A stretch of 64,000 nucleotides of DNA from CADCWN01 sp039810045 (GCA_039810045.1 JBDHWF010000002.1:1-64000), one strand, 5' to 3'. Positions 15,868 to 25,155 are shown, numbered from the stretch's first letter. Notes: a model not told the origin generated them from the letters alone. Program-made: numbers and translations.

Positions 15868-15972
15868 CGATCAGCGGTACCGCCTGATACTTTGCTTTCA
15901 CTCGACAAATGGCGACCAATCACGGATCATGCAGTAGGATACCTGCTGTGCTGTATCGTGAGGGAGGACGGG

Positions 15973-16809
15973 GTGGATATTCAGGGGAAATTCACTGGTG
16001 CAGTGGAGCCGCCAGAACTGCGGACGCCACAAGCATGGTGGTTTGGCTTTGTCGGAGATCGGCTCGTCCTGGCCCAAACGGGAGAGCGGGAGGACATTAT
16101 CCAGGCGGCAGCATCGACGGAAGTTGGCCTCACCCCCACAGCCCAATACTACCTGGGGCAATATAACGATGCTGATTGCTGGGCGCTCGATCTGGGGATC
16201 GACCCAGAGCTTGCGCTGCCGACGGGATTGAAATCGCGCAACCTGCGCGGGCAATATGGGCGGATCGCAGATGATCTGTTCGCCCTGGCGGGGCGAGCGG
16301 TGCAGGTTGTTGAGTGGGGCCGCAACCACAACTTTTGTGGGCGCTGCGGGCAGCCTACTGAGCCGATTCCGGGTGAGCGGGCAAAGCGCTGCCCCACCTG
16401 TGGATTGATCACCTATCCGCGCCTTTCGCCAGCCGTGATTGTGCAGATCACCCGTGGCGATCAGATCTTGCTGGCCCGCAATGCCAATTTTCGTGGGGGG
16501 TTCTACAGTGTCCTGGCCGGATTTGTCGAACCGGGTGAAACCCTGGAAGGAACGGTGCGACGGGAGATTCGGGAAGAAGTGGGGCTTGAGGTAGAGGCGA
16601 TTCGCTATTTTGCTTCGCAGTCGTGGCCGTTTCCCAACTCGCTGATGCTGGGCTTCACGGCGCAATGGGCCAGCGGGGAAATCACCGTTGATCCACGCGA
16701 ATTGGCGGCGGCAGACTGGTTCAGCGCCTCGGCGTTGCCCGATATTCCGCCCCCACCGAGTATCGCCCGCGCCCTGATCGACGATTTTATTCGGCAGCAT
16801 CCAGGGTAG
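15973..16809 (+). CDS. nudC: NADH pyrophosphatase / RNA NAD-decapping Nudix hydrolase (278 aa)
   Basis: NudC-type enzyme that cleaves NADH to NMNH and AMP and, in characterised homologues, removes NAD caps from RNA. A zinc ribbon (FCGRCGQ ... RCPTCG) lies at about residues 118-140. The Nudix box GFVEPGETLEGTVRREIREEVGLEV fits G-x5-E-x7-REUxEExGU. The family signature SQSWPFPNS follows it. GTG 15973 is preferred because GGGAGG lies 6 bases upstream; the frame extends back to a TTG at 15892 without a ribosome site. Confidence 0.92.
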   Translation: MDIQGKFTGAVEPPELRTPQAWWFGFVGDRLVLAQTGEREDIIQAAASTEVGLTPTAQYYLGQYNDADCWALDLGIDPELALPTGLKSRNLRGQYGRIADDLFALAGRAVQVVEWGRNHNFCGRCGQPTEPIPGERAKRCPTCGLITYPRLSPAVIVQITRGDQILLARNANFRGGFYSVLAGFVEPGETLEGTVRREIREEVGLEVEAIRYFASQSWPFPNSLMLGFTAQWASGEITVDPRELAAADWFSASALPDIPPPPSIARALIDDFIRQHPG

Positions 16810-16851
16810 GGGTATTGGCCCAACAGACCAGAGCAATGGGATGAGAGTGGA

Positions 16852-18018
16852 ATGAGTATCGATGCGGCAGATTTGCCGAATGTCCAGATTGTTTTACTGC
16901 CGGGGGTGATCGACCTCGCCTGGGGTCACCCTGATCCCGCATTATTACCAACTGCGGCGATCCAGCAGGCGACGACTGCTGCATTGCAACAGTTTGGGGC
17001 CGAGGCGTTGGCCTATGGGAGCGAACGAGGGCCAGGGGCGTTATTGCGCTGGTTGATCGCCTACCTTGGCGAGCATGATCAGCAGGCTCCAGCGGCGGAC
17101 GAAATCTTGATCACTGGTGGTATTTCCCAGGCTCTCGATCAGATCTGTACGTTGATGACCGTGCCAGGCGATGCGATCCTGGTTGAGCAGCCAACCTATC
17201 ATCTGGCGGTGCGGATCTTCAAAGAACACCCCTTGGAGTTGGTTCCCGTTGCCAGTGATGGGGGCGGCTTGCGGCCTGAAGCGGTGGCCGAAGCCCTGTC
17301 CGCCTTGCAGCGGATCGGTCGTAAGCCGCGATTCCTCTATACCATCCCCACGTTCGGTAATCCAGTGGGGATCAGCCTGAGTATGGAGCGGCGGCAGGCG
17401 TTGATTGATCTGGCGATTGGCGAGGAGTTGCTGATCGTCGAGGACGATGCGTACCGTGAACTGTCCTACGATGGCCCTGCACCGTCGTCGTTGTGGAGTA
17501 TGGCCCCACGCGGTGCAGTGGTGCGACTCGGCTCCTTCTCTAAATCGGTGACGCCGGGGTTACGGGTTGGCTTCATGACTGCCGACGACGTGACGATTGA
17601 GCGGTTTCGTGGTGGTGGTCTGCTCGATAGCGGTGGTGGCACCAGCCACTTTGCGGCCAATATTCTGGCGACTTTTTGCGAGGCGGGGCAATTTGTGGAG
17701 CAGGGCAAGAAGTTGCGCGCGGCCTATCGCGCACGCCGCGATGCGCTGGCTGATGCGCTGGCCGAATATTTGCCGGAACAGTGCCGCTGGCAGCGACCAG
17801 CCGGGGGCTTCTTTATCTGGATTCAGTTGCCAACGGGGGTGACGGTTGCTGAACTGATGCCCCGCGCGATTGCCAGCGGTGTAGGCGTGGCTCCAGGTAC
17901 CCGCTTCTTTGTCAACGGCGATGGGGCGAACTATGTGCGGGTGGCCTTCTCGTACTATCCAGAGGCGCAACTGACCGAAGGGGCACGGTTACTTGGGACG
18001 GTGCTTGATGCGGGCTGA
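16852..18018 (+). CDS. PLP-dependent class I/II aminotransferase (388 aa)
   Basis: Fold-type I aminotransferase of the 2-aminoadipate/aromatic (LysN/AraT, MocR-like domain) group. The PLP Lys is in SFSKSVTPGLRVGF near residue 225. IVEDDAYRELSYDG carries the Asp and Tyr that contact the ring; TIPTFGNPVGISLS holds the conserved Asn-Pro; YVRVAFSYY carries the carboxylate-binding Arg. The N-terminal WGHPDPALLP is typical of the group. There is no GntR domain. GAGAGTGG precedes ATG 16852, and the gene follows nudC and precedes a patatin gene, each close enough for one transcript. Confidence 0.88.
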   Translation: MSIDAADLPNVQIVLLPGVIDLAWGHPDPALLPTAAIQQATTAALQQFGAEALAYGSERGPGALLRWLIAYLGEHDQQAPAADEILITGGISQALDQICTLMTVPGDAILVEQPTYHLAVRIFKEHPLELVPVASDGGGLRPEAVAEALSALQRIGRKPRFLYTIPTFGNPVGISLSMERRQALIDLAIGEELLIVEDDAYRELSYDGPAPSSLWSMAPRGAVVRLGSFSKSVTPGLRVGFMTADDVTIERFRGGGLLDSGGGTSHFAANILATFCEAGQFVEQGKKLRAAYRARRDALADALAEYLPEQCRWQRPAGGFFIWIQLPTGVTVAELMPRAIASGVGVAPGTRFFVNGDGANYVRVAFSYYPEAQLTEGARLLGTVLDAG

Positions 18019-18035
18019 GCGGTAAAGGAATAACG

Positions 18036-18890
18036 ATGAGTGGATTAGCCTTAGTGCTTGGTGGCGGTGGCGTGACGGGAATTGCCTGGGAGACGGGCCT
18101 GCTCTATGGGCTTGCTGAAGCTGGAGTAGATCTCTCCACGGCTGACCTGATCATTGGTACGTCGGCAGGGTCGGTGGTTGGCACGCAGATCGCCACTGGC
18201 ATAGGCTTGCGCGACCTCTATACCCGGCAGTTGCAGCCAGTGAACCCCGCTGTGGAGCGCTTGCCGCAGGGCGACTTCACTGCCCTGCTGCGGACCTTTG
18301 CGAACCGCCCGCCGCGTAATGGCCCAACGCCTGTTGCGGAGTGCGCGGCGATTGGTCAGGCGGCGCTGGCCGCGACAACTGAGCCAGAGGAGTCGCGGAT
18401 TGCCGCGATCAGTGCGCGGCTGCCAGAACAGGAGTGGCCGGAGCGGCGGTTATTGGTCACGGCAATTGATGCCGAAGATGGGCGCTTTGTCGCCTGGGAT
18501 AAAGATTCCGAAGCCCCGCTGTTGCTGGCGGTGGCGTCGAGTTGCGCGGTGCCGATCATTTACCCGCCAATCACGATTGGGCAACGCCGCTACATTGATG
18601 GTGGGATGCGTTCGGGTACGAATGCCGACCTCGCCGCTGGCGCAGCGCAGGTAGTGATTATCGCCCCGATGGCGGCAGTGCCAACGATGCGCGGGGCGCT
18701 TGATGCCGAGGTGCGTGATCTGGAAGCTGCGGGCAGCACGGTGAAGGTGATCTGGCCCGACGAGAATGCCCTGGCTGCGATCGGCGCAAATCTGCTTGAC
18801 CCAGCGCGGCGGATTCCTTCGGCGCAGGCGGGGCTCGCCCAGGCTGCTACGGCTGCCGAACAGGTGCGGCAAGTGGTTGGCAACAGCTAA
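18036..18890 (+). CDS. Patatin-like phospholipase/esterase (284 aa)
   Basis: Ser-Asp dyad lipid acyl hydrolase. The glycine-rich oxyanion loop is LVLGGGGVTGIAWETG at residues 5-20, the nucleophile elbow is GTSAGS at about residue 43, and the catalytic Asp is in YIDGGMRSG near residue 190. No signal peptide or membrane helix is present. Homologues cleave phospholipids or other esters in the cytosol. AAAGGAATAACG lies before ATG 18036, 17 bases after the aminotransferase stop. It converges on the GlcD-like gene with 13 bases between. Confidence 0.9.
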   Translation: MSGLALVLGGGGVTGIAWETGLLYGLAEAGVDLSTADLIIGTSAGSVVGTQIATGIGLRDLYTRQLQPVNPAVERLPQGDFTALLRTFANRPPRNGPTPVAECAAIGQAALAATTEPEESRIAAISARLPEQEWPERRLLVTAIDAEDGRFVAWDKDSEAPLLLAVASSCAVPIIYPPITIGQRRYIDGGMRSGTNADLAAGAAQVVIIAPMAAVPTMRGALDAEVRDLEAAGSTVKVIWPDENALAAIGANLLDPARRIPSAQAGLAQAATAAEQVRQVVGNS

Positions 18891-18903
18891 TTATCGGCGG
18901 TCG

Positions 18904-20376
18904 CTACTCTGGCATCGGCAGCAATTTGCCGGGATTCATAATGCCGAGCGGATCGAGCGCCTTCTTGATCGCCTGCATGACCGGCAGGGCTGCGGCGTGT
19001 TCCTGGGACATATATTGCGGGCGCACAAAACCGACCCCATGTTCCCCGGTGACGGTGCCGCCCATCGCTAATGCCAGTTGGTGAATCTCATCCGAGGCTT
19101 TCAGCACACGGCTGACCTCATCGTCGTTGCGCGGGTCAATCACGAAAGCGGAGTGAACATTGCCACTGCCGATATGCCCGTAGGTGGTGCAGCCGACCTG
19201 CCAACGTTCGGCAATTTCCGCGATCTTGCTGAGTGTTTCCGGCATTCGTGAGATTGGGACGGCGATATCTTCGCCCGTTGCAACGCGGGTGGCGTGTTCC
19301 TTCACCGTGCCAGCCGCCGCGCCCATCACACTGCGGGCCTGCCAGAGGGTTGCGACTTCCTGCGGATTATCGGACCAACTGACGCGATCGCTGATCGTGC
19401 GGAGGATCGTGGCAACCGCGTCGGCAGTTTCGGCCACCCCTTGCGGCAACCCTTCGATCTCAATCAAGAGCATCGCGGCAGCATCGGGGAGGGCCAGGTC
19501 AGGGCGATATTTGTTGACGGCCTTGATTGCCGCGCGATCCATCAGTTCGAGCGCAGAAGGGACAATGCCGCCCCGGAAGATCCGGCGGGTGGCTTCTCCG
19601 GCATCTTCAACGCGGTCGAAGAACGTCGTGACGACGCCACGGGCGGGCGATTTCGGCAGAATCTTCATCCGCAGCTTCGTGATCACGCCCAAAGTCCCTT
19701 CGGCCCCACAGAACAGCCCGGTGAGGTTCATTCCTGAGGCACTTTGTAACGCCTTCGAGTTAGCCGAGCCTGTCCAGATCACTTCGCCAGAGGCCAGCAC
19801 AACTTCGAGCCCGAGGACATAATGCAGCGTACTGCCATAGCGCACAGCACGCATCCCGCAGGAGTTGTTGGAAACCATGCCGCCAAGCGTTGCCATCTTG
19901 GTTGAACCAGGGTCAACGGGCAGGGAGAAGCCCGTAGGGGCCAGTTGCGCGTTCAGCGCATCGTGAATAATCCCTGGCTCACAGACGATTTGCAGGTTGT
20001 CCAGATCCACTTCCAGCAGGGCGTTCATCCGGCGCAAGTCGAGCGTAATGCCGCCAGCGCGCGGCACCGAGCCGCCAGTCATCGCCGACGCCCCGGCCCG
20101 TGGCGTGATCGGCACGCGGTATTTCGCCGCGACGTTGACGGCGTAGACCACATCATCGGTATTGTCTGGTTGCACCACGACATCGGGCGTTCCGGGCTGG
20201 AGGATTGATGAGAACGAAGCGTCATATGAGTAGGCGATCAGATCCCACTCGGCAGTGAGGATCCGATCTGGCCCGAAGCGGTCCTGGAGTTCTTGCAGCG
20301 CGGCGGCTGGAAATGGCACTCGCGCTGGGCCGGGTGCTGACCCCGTTGCTTCAATGTAGCGATCTGCCTGTGTCAT
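18904..20376 (-). CDS. FAD-linked oxidase, GlcD/D-lactate dehydrogenase type (490 aa)
   Basis: Full-length vanillyl-alcohol-oxidase-family flavoenzyme. The PCMH-type FAD domain spans about 45-225 (PITPRAGASAMTGGSVPRAGGITLDLRRMN, then GSTKMATLGGMVSNNSCGMRAVRYG). The C-terminal FAD-oxidase domain carries YGHIGSGNVHSAF and GTVTGEHGVGFVRPQYM. It oxidises a D-2-hydroxy acid such as glycolate or D-lactate; no GlcE or GlcF genes are adjacent, so D-lactate or a single-subunit 2-hydroxyacid dehydrogenase is more likely. GGAGAG precedes ATG 20376. Confidence 0.9.
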   Translation of the reverse strand: MTQADRYIEATGSAPGPARVPFPAAALQELQDRFGPDRILTAEWDLIAYSYDASFSSILQPGTPDVVVQPDNTDDVVYAVNVAAKYRVPITPRAGASAMTGGSVPRAGGITLDLRRMNALLEVDLDNLQIVCEPGIIHDALNAQLAPTGFSLPVDPGSTKMATLGGMVSNNSCGMRAVRYGSTLHYVLGLEVVLASGEVIWTGSANSKALQSASGMNLTGLFCGAEGTLGVITKLRMKILPKSPARGVVTTFFDRVEDAGEATRRIFRGGIVPSALELMDRAAIKAVNKYRPDLALPDAAAMLLIEIEGLPQGVAETADAVATILRTISDRVSWSDNPQEVATLWQARSVMGAAAGTVKEHATRVATGEDIAVPISRMPETLSKIAEIAERWQVGCTTYGHIGSGNVHSAFVIDPRNDDEVSRVLKASDEIHQLALAMGGTVTGEHGVGFVRPQYMSQEHAAALPVMQAIKKALDPLGIMNPGKLLPMPE

Positions 20377-20461
20377 CGTGTTGCTCTCCTACCGCTTGTT
20401 GGTCTTCTCTGCTTCTTCAGCCACACAGTGATGGTAGTCCAACCGCACAGCTGCGCTCCCT

Positions 20462-21151
20462 TTATTGTATGGCAAGGACATCTTGTGCGCGAATCCAGCC
20501 GATCGTCCCGTTCGCAATGCGGAATTGCCGCCAAAGCACTCCATCCGTTGTTTGCTGCTCACCAGTGGCTGCCAGCGGCGTGCCAGGGGGCAAAGCTCCC
20601 TGTGGGCTGTAGGTTGTCCCAGGCCCAGCGCGGAAGTTAACGGGGAGTTCAGTGTTGACCCGATCGGTCGGGGTGAATGCCGTGGCTGGCGTCGCCGTGG
20701 CGGTTGCGGCAGGAGTGGTCGTGCTTGTCGCCGCTGGTACCGCTGTAGTTGTCCCAGTGGCGTTTGCGGCGGGCTGTTCCGTTGGTTCAGGCGCAAAGAT
20801 CGACGATGGTGGTCGCGTGGCTGTGGGTGGCAGCGGGGTTGCTGTTGGAGGTAGTGGTGTAGCAGTTGGCGCGACAGTAGCTGTGGGCGGCGGTGGGGTC
20901 GCTGTTGGGGAAATGGTGGTCGCCGTGGCGGGGATACTGGTTGGGGTGATCGTGCTGATCGTGGTGGCTGGTAGTTGAGCGATGACCGTTGCCTGGGTAG
21001 GCTGCGCGGGCGGCGTGGTGTTGCGGGTGCCGCTGAGCAGTGGGAGGGCCAGACTGCCGACAGCTAATCCCAGCGCAAACATAGCCAGACCGAAGATTGC
21101 GAAATAGAGTGCCGATGGTGACGCAGGGGCCGGGGAGGACTGACTACTCAC
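20462..21151 (-). CDS. Membrane-anchored SH3b-domain protein with Thr/Pro linker (229 aa)
   Basis: One N-terminal membrane helix (about residues 14-40) anchors a long extracellular Thr/Pro/Ala linker (45-160) built partly of imperfect LPPTATP repeats, followed by a bacterial SH3-like domain (about 163-229: VNFRAGPGTTYSPQGALPPGTPL ... GWIRAQDVLAIQ). SH3b domains usually bind cell-wall or surface ligands. The GTG start at 21151 follows GGAG closely. The gene is monocistronic and divergent from the RNase gene. No enzyme domain is attached, so the protein is more likely a surface-binding or sensing element. Confidence 0.8.
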   Translation of the reverse strand: MSSQSSPAPASPSALYFAIFGLAMFALGLAVGSLALPLLSGTRNTTPPAQPTQATVIAQLPATTISTITPTSIPATATTISPTATPPPPTATVAPTATPLPPTATPLPPTATRPPSSIFAPEPTEQPAANATGTTTAVPAATSTTTPAATATATPATAFTPTDRVNTELPVNFRAGPGTTYSPQGALPPGTPLAATGEQQTTDGVLWRQFRIANGTIGWIRAQDVLAIQ

Positions 21152-21415
21152 AACTCCATCCTTGTCAAAAACTCCTTACGATCCAGAAAGGTCGCATCGT
21201 GCAATGTCGAGCAAGGGTAGCATATGCGTGGGCGATCTTGCCCCACTTCTGCACGACATATCCCCTGAGGTATAGAGTAGCAATCGGGCAGGGGGAAAGC
21301 GAGGGAAAGCGGAATACTTTTCTTTCGGGCATCGATGAGGCGTTGCATAGTAAGCTATACCGCAGTATCACTCGCTGTTGCTGATGGCAGGCTGGCCTGC
21401 GCGGTAAAGGGTTGC

Positions 21416-22042
21416 ATGAAGAATCGAAATGTTGCGCTGACGAGCCTGATCACCCTGGCCTTACTCGTGGTTGTTGGGGTCGCGTTGGTGTCGCGCTTGC
21501 AGCGTGCCACAGATCCCCCAGTTGGCACCGCAGTGGTGGCGGCAAATGCCACCGCTACCACGGGCCGCCCGACGCCTACCGCGTCACTTCATCCAACGCA
21601 AGGTGGTAGTAGCGGGCCAACCCAGACGAATCGGCCCACCACGGTTGCTGGCGGCTCGGGGCGCACGAATCCCACCATAACAGCAACGACAGGAGTGCGG
21701 CAGCCAACAGTCGCGCCCACTGTGCGGAGCAGCAATCAGCCGCCGCCAACGGTGATCAATGATCGTCTGCCGCAGATCAGCTATGCTGACCTGCCTGCGC
21801 AGGCGAAGGAAACGATTCGGCTGATTGATCAGCATGGGCCGTTCCCCTACGACCGTGATGGGGTGGTCTTTGGCAATCGGGAACGGCTGCTACCGCTGCA
21901 ACCCGACGGTTACTACCACGAATATACGGTGGTTACCCCTGGCTCCGCAGATCGCGGGGCGCGGCGGATTATCGCTGGCCGTGCTGGGGAACTCTATTAC
22001 ACGGACGACCATTATGAGTCGTTTCGGCGGGTGATACGCTGA
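21416..22042 (+). CDS. Membrane-tethered guanyl-specific ribonuclease (RNase Sa/barnase family, 208 aa)
   Basis: Residues 7-27 form a membrane anchor, 30-115 are a Thr/Pro-rich linker, and 118-208 are a microbial guanyl-RNase domain close to Streptomyces RNase Sa. The hallmark strings GPFPYDRDGVVFGNRE and GYYHEYTVVTPG are present. Catalytic residues line up as E169, R180/R184 and H199. The family disulfide Cys are absent. ATG 21416 follows AAAGGG. The stop overlaps the start of a barstar gene (TGATG at 22040-22044), so toxin and inhibitor are translationally coupled. It probably acts outside the cell on RNA or on competitors. Confidence 0.9.
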   Translation: MKNRNVALTSLITLALLVVVGVALVSRLQRATDPPVGTAVVAANATATTGRPTPTASLHPTQGGSSGPTQTNRPTTVAGGSGRTNPTITATTGVRQPTVAPTVRSSNQPPPTVINDRLPQISYADLPAQAKETIRLIDQHGPFPYDRDGVVFGNRERLLPLQPDGYYHEYTVVTPGSADRGARRIIAGRAGELYYTDDHYESFRRVIR

Positions 22043-22482
22043 TGAGTAGATTGCAAGCAGTGTTGGGCCAGGCGGCGGCGAACGGCATCTATCGGGTGTC
22101 GTCGCAACCACTGGCTGATCTTACGGCAGCGGCAGCAGCGGCACAGACACCGTTTGCCCTACTGCAGGGTGACGCAATCGCCAACAAGGCGGCCTTCCTC
22201 GATGCCTGCGCCACGGCGTTGCAGTTGCCGCCTTACTTTGGGCGAAACTGGGATGCGCTGGCCGATTGTCTGATGGATCGCCAGGTTGTCCCAGCAGCCG
22301 GGCAGACGATTCTCTACGATTATCCCGCGCCATTGATTCGGCAGGCCCCAGCAACCTGGGCGACGGCATTATCGATCTTCGAGGAGGCAGCAGCCTACTG
22401 GCGCGACCATGATCGCCCCTTTACCCTCCTCTTGCGGCGCACTGCTGGGATGACGCCAACGATCAAGCTCCTTGATCGCTGA
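22042..22482 (+). CDS. Barstar-family ribonuclease inhibitor (146 aa)
   Basis: Cytosolic inhibitor of the preceding RNase. The barstar core is GDAIANKAAFLDACATALQLPPYFGRNWDALADCLMDR at about residues 48-85, including the acidic helix (NWDALADCL) which in barstar plugs the RNase active site. The C-terminal hydrophobic strand FTLLLRR completes the fold. An N-terminal extension of about 40 residues is longer than in B. amyloliquefaciens barstar. The start overlaps the RNase stop by one base, so the producer makes immunity along with toxin. It converges on a DNA methylase gene. Confidence 0.92.
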   Translation: MSRLQAVLGQAAANGIYRVSSQPLADLTAAAAAAQTPFALLQGDAIANKAAFLDACATALQLPPYFGRNWDALADCLMDRQVVPAAGQTILYDYPAPLIRQAPATWATALSIFEEAAAYWRDHDRPFTLLLRRTAGMTPTIKLLDR

Positions 22483-22510
22483 GCGACATTGGCGTACAGG
22501 AACCACAGGC

Positions 22511-24619
22511 TCAGCTTGTCGCCCCCTCCACCAGGGCGATCTCAGCCTCAGTCAGGCCGTAGAGTTGGTAGATTTGCTGGTCGAGTTGCTGATCAATGGC
22601 CCTGATCTGGTTGGTGAGATTCGCGTGGGTGGCCTCATCGGGCGTGGCGGCGTGGAGCGCAAGTAAGTGGCGCACGCTGGCAACGATCTGGTCGTGTGCG
22701 TGGCGGTCGGCAGCGCTGGTGAGGTCGAGCCGCTTGATTGGCAGCCGACGTAAGGTGCCGATCTTGATCTGTGGAAAGAGTCGCTGCCGAACCTCGCGCG
22801 CGAGTAGTTGATAGAGATAGCGGCAGAGGCGCGAGTTGAGCAGCCCCACCAGGTATTCAATCGCCCGTCCATCGGTGGGGGCAAAGAGGCCGATCAGCGA
22901 GTTGCGAAAGTAGAGCGCGTGCTGGCGTGGCCCAACAATCGGGTAGGCTGCCGTCTGACGGATGACGAACAGGGCGGCCTGGTAGCGCGCTGGGGCGAAG
23001 ATCGTGAAATAGTCACCCGCTGCTGGCTGATAGGTGAGATTCAGGGCATAGCGGGGCGTGCTGCAGCGATAGCGGGTGATCGCCTGCCCTTCTAGCAGTG
23101 GCACTGCGCTGGCTGGTGCAGTGGTGAGCGGACTGAGCAATCCTTCCGCGCAGTTCCCCGTATGCACTCCAATGTCGGCAACCAGATTGCCGAGTGATTC
23201 GCTTGCTGGCAACAGTCTGGTCAGCAGTGGCGAAGTCGTTGCGGTGTGCCACGGCTGACCCTGCTGACAGTCGATCAGCGTTATCTGGCCGTTGGTGTCG
23301 ATCACGGTGGTGGGGCCGTGGTGCTGGCGATCAGCGATGAAGGTGGCGATTGGCGTGGCTGCCTTGGCAAAGACCGCCTCGCCCCAATACCGCACTTCGA
23401 CAATTTCAGGGAGGAGCGCCCGGGTGCGCGCATAGCGCGCTAGATAGCCAACCTGATCAGGAACGACCAATGCGATCCGCCGCTGGGCTAGCATCGTGGC
23501 CCGTTCAATGAAGTAGACGTGGGCGGCAGGCCAACCTGTTGGCTGATAGTGTTGCCGGAAATAGTGTTGCAGGGGCGTTGATAGGGGGGCTGCCTGTCGC
23601 CCGGAATACGAAACAAATGGGGGATTACCAAGCACTACGGTGAAACCACCACGGCCCATGATTGCTGGAAAGGTGCTGGCCCAGTCGAAGGGACGCAGGG
23701 CGGTCAGTGCGCTAGGGTTGAACTGGCCCAGGCCGTCGAGTGCGGCGATCCGCTGGTCGACCAACGCATCGCCACAGTGCAGGTTGGGGCGTAAGTCAGG
23801 CAGTGGGCGCGGCGATTGTTCCGCTGTGCCCTGATAGAGGGCGCAGAGCAGGGCCAGTCTGGTCGTGTGCAAGGCCGCAGGGTCACGATCAACGCCGTAG
23901 AGATGGGTGGTGAGAATCCGCTGGCGTTCAGCCACGGTGAGCTTCCAGTTTCCCGCATCGTCTCGCCAGAGGGTATCGCCGTGGCTGGCGGGATCAGCGC
24001 AGTAATAGCGGTGATACCACTCCAATAAATACCGATAGACGCCTATTAAGAATGCCCCACCCCCACAGGCGGGGTCGAGGATGGTCAGGGTGGTGAGTCG
24101 CGCTGGCGTTTGCTCGACCAGGAGTGGCGCAAGCGTCTGCTGTACCAGGTAATCGACCAGTGACGGTGGGGTGTAGTAGATTCCCGCCGCCTTCCGGCTG
24201 CTGACAGCCTCTGCTTCGCGCTGGCTTGGGTGGGCGTGGAAATATTCCTGCACCGCGCCGAGATCTTCGGGGGCGGTGAGGGCAACGGGGTTGCTGCTGG
24301 CTGATTGTGCCAGAAGTTGCACAATTGGGCGTAGCACGGCTTCGCTGGGCTGAATTAGGCGCGCTGATAGGCCGAACAGGTGCCGGCAGGCGCTGGCAAC
24401 GGCCTCGCTGATTGTGGGACTGGCCGCTAACCTGGTCATCGTGCCAGGCGCTATCCCTTGTGTTGTTTCACAGAGGCAGATGGCGAGCAGGTGCAAGAGG
24501 TATTGCTCAACGGCTTCAGCGCTGGCTTGCGGGTTGCCGCCACGCGCTAACAATTCGTCAACAAGTTCCTCGCGCCAGCGAGCGAGGATGCGGTAGCGGC
24601 GGCGATTCGTCTGGGCCAT
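22511..24619 (-). CDS. Eco57I/TaqI-type N6-adenine DNA methyltransferase, apparently orphan (702 aa)
   Basis: A helical N-terminal region (1-145) precedes an N6-adenine methylase core: motif X GIYYTPPSLVDYLVQ, motif I LDPACGGGAFL, motif II YGVDRDPAAL, motif III LHCGDALV and catalytic motif IV LGNPPFVSY. Residues about 430-660 look like a TaqI-like target-recognition domain (LPIKRLDLTSAADR at its end). I see no PD-(D/E)xK nuclease motif in the N-terminus, and no restriction gene is adjacent, so this is likely a solitary methylase. It is shorter than BREX PglX. AGGAGT lies 11 bases before ATG 24619. Confidence 0.85.
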   Translation of the reverse strand: MAQTNRRRYRILARWREELVDELLARGGNPQASAEAVEQYLLHLLAICLCETTQGIAPGTMTRLAASPTISEAVASACRHLFGLSARLIQPSEAVLRPIVQLLAQSASSNPVALTAPEDLGAVQEYFHAHPSQREAEAVSSRKAAGIYYTPPSLVDYLVQQTLAPLLVEQTPARLTTLTILDPACGGGAFLIGVYRYLLEWYHRYYCADPASHGDTLWRDDAGNWKLTVAERQRILTTHLYGVDRDPAALHTTRLALLCALYQGTAEQSPRPLPDLRPNLHCGDALVDQRIAALDGLGQFNPSALTALRPFDWASTFPAIMGRGGFTVVLGNPPFVSYSGRQAAPLSTPLQHYFRQHYQPTGWPAAHVYFIERATMLAQRRIALVVPDQVGYLARYARTRALLPEIVEVRYWGEAVFAKAATPIATFIADRQHHGPTTVIDTNGQITLIDCQQGQPWHTATTSPLLTRLLPASESLGNLVADIGVHTGNCAEGLLSPLTTAPASAVPLLEGQAITRYRCSTPRYALNLTYQPAAGDYFTIFAPARYQAALFVIRQTAAYPIVGPRQHALYFRNSLIGLFAPTDGRAIEYLVGLLNSRLCRYLYQLLAREVRQRLFPQIKIGTLRRLPIKRLDLTSAADRHAHDQIVASVRHLLALHAATPDEATHANLTNQIRAIDQQLDQQIYQLYGLTEAEIALVEGATS

Positions 24620-24741
24620 CGCAGCGGTTGACTCCTGCCTTCACGGGGTGAGCGCTGGTGTTTCGGCATTGCCGTATTCCAGGTGTACAATAGCGTACGC
24701 GAACGGGCATTGCTGAAGCGAGACCACGAGAAGGGGGCAAG

Positions 24742-25155
24742 ATGGCTGAGGAGGGACGCATTCGGGTGCTGGTCGCCAAGCCAGGACTCGATGGGCATGA
24801 TCGCGGGGCGAAAGTGATCGTGCGCGCGTTGCGCGATGCTGGGATGGAAGTGATCTATACAGGGATTCGCCAGACACCAGAGATGATCGTCGCCGCCGCA
24901 TTGCAGGAAGATGTTGACGTGATCGGCCTGAGTATCCTTTCTGGGGCGCACCTAGCCCTTTTCCCGCGCATCATTGCGCTATTGCAGGCGGAAGGGATGG
25001 ACGACGTCGTGTTGCTGGCGGGCGGAATTATTCCTGAGGCCGACATTCCAGCGCTGAAAGCACTGGGGGTGGCGGGCGTCTTTGGGCCAGGAACCCCGCT
25101 GGCTGAGATTGTTACCTTCATTCGTGATGCTGTCGGCCACCCGGAAGCGGCGTGA
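24742..25155 (+). CDS. Cobalamin-binding small subunit of an acyl-CoA mutase (137 aa)
   Basis: A stand-alone B12-binding domain like the C-terminal part of methylmalonyl-CoA mutase. DGHDRG at residues 18-23 is the DxHxxG motif whose His replaces the lower cobalamin ligand. Downstream are GLSILSGAH and VLLAGGIIPEADIPALKALGV, which line the nucleotide-tail pocket. It rearranges methylmalonyl-CoA or another acyl-CoA only with a large catalytic subunit, which is not in this window. GGGGGC precedes ATG 24742. It overlaps the meaB gene by 4 bases (GTGA), fixing the functional link. Confidence 0.9.
   Translation: MAEEGRIRVLVAKPGLDGHDRGAKVIVRALRDAGMEVIYTGIRQTPEMIVAAALQEDVDVIGLSILSGAHLALFPRIIALLQAEGMDDVVLLAGGIIPEADIPALKALGVAGVFGPGTPLAEIVTFIRDAVGHPEAA

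Noticed and set aside
22511..24619. BREX PglX methylase
   Set aside because: Too short for PglX and no brxA, brxB, brxC, brxL or pglZ genes are nearby.
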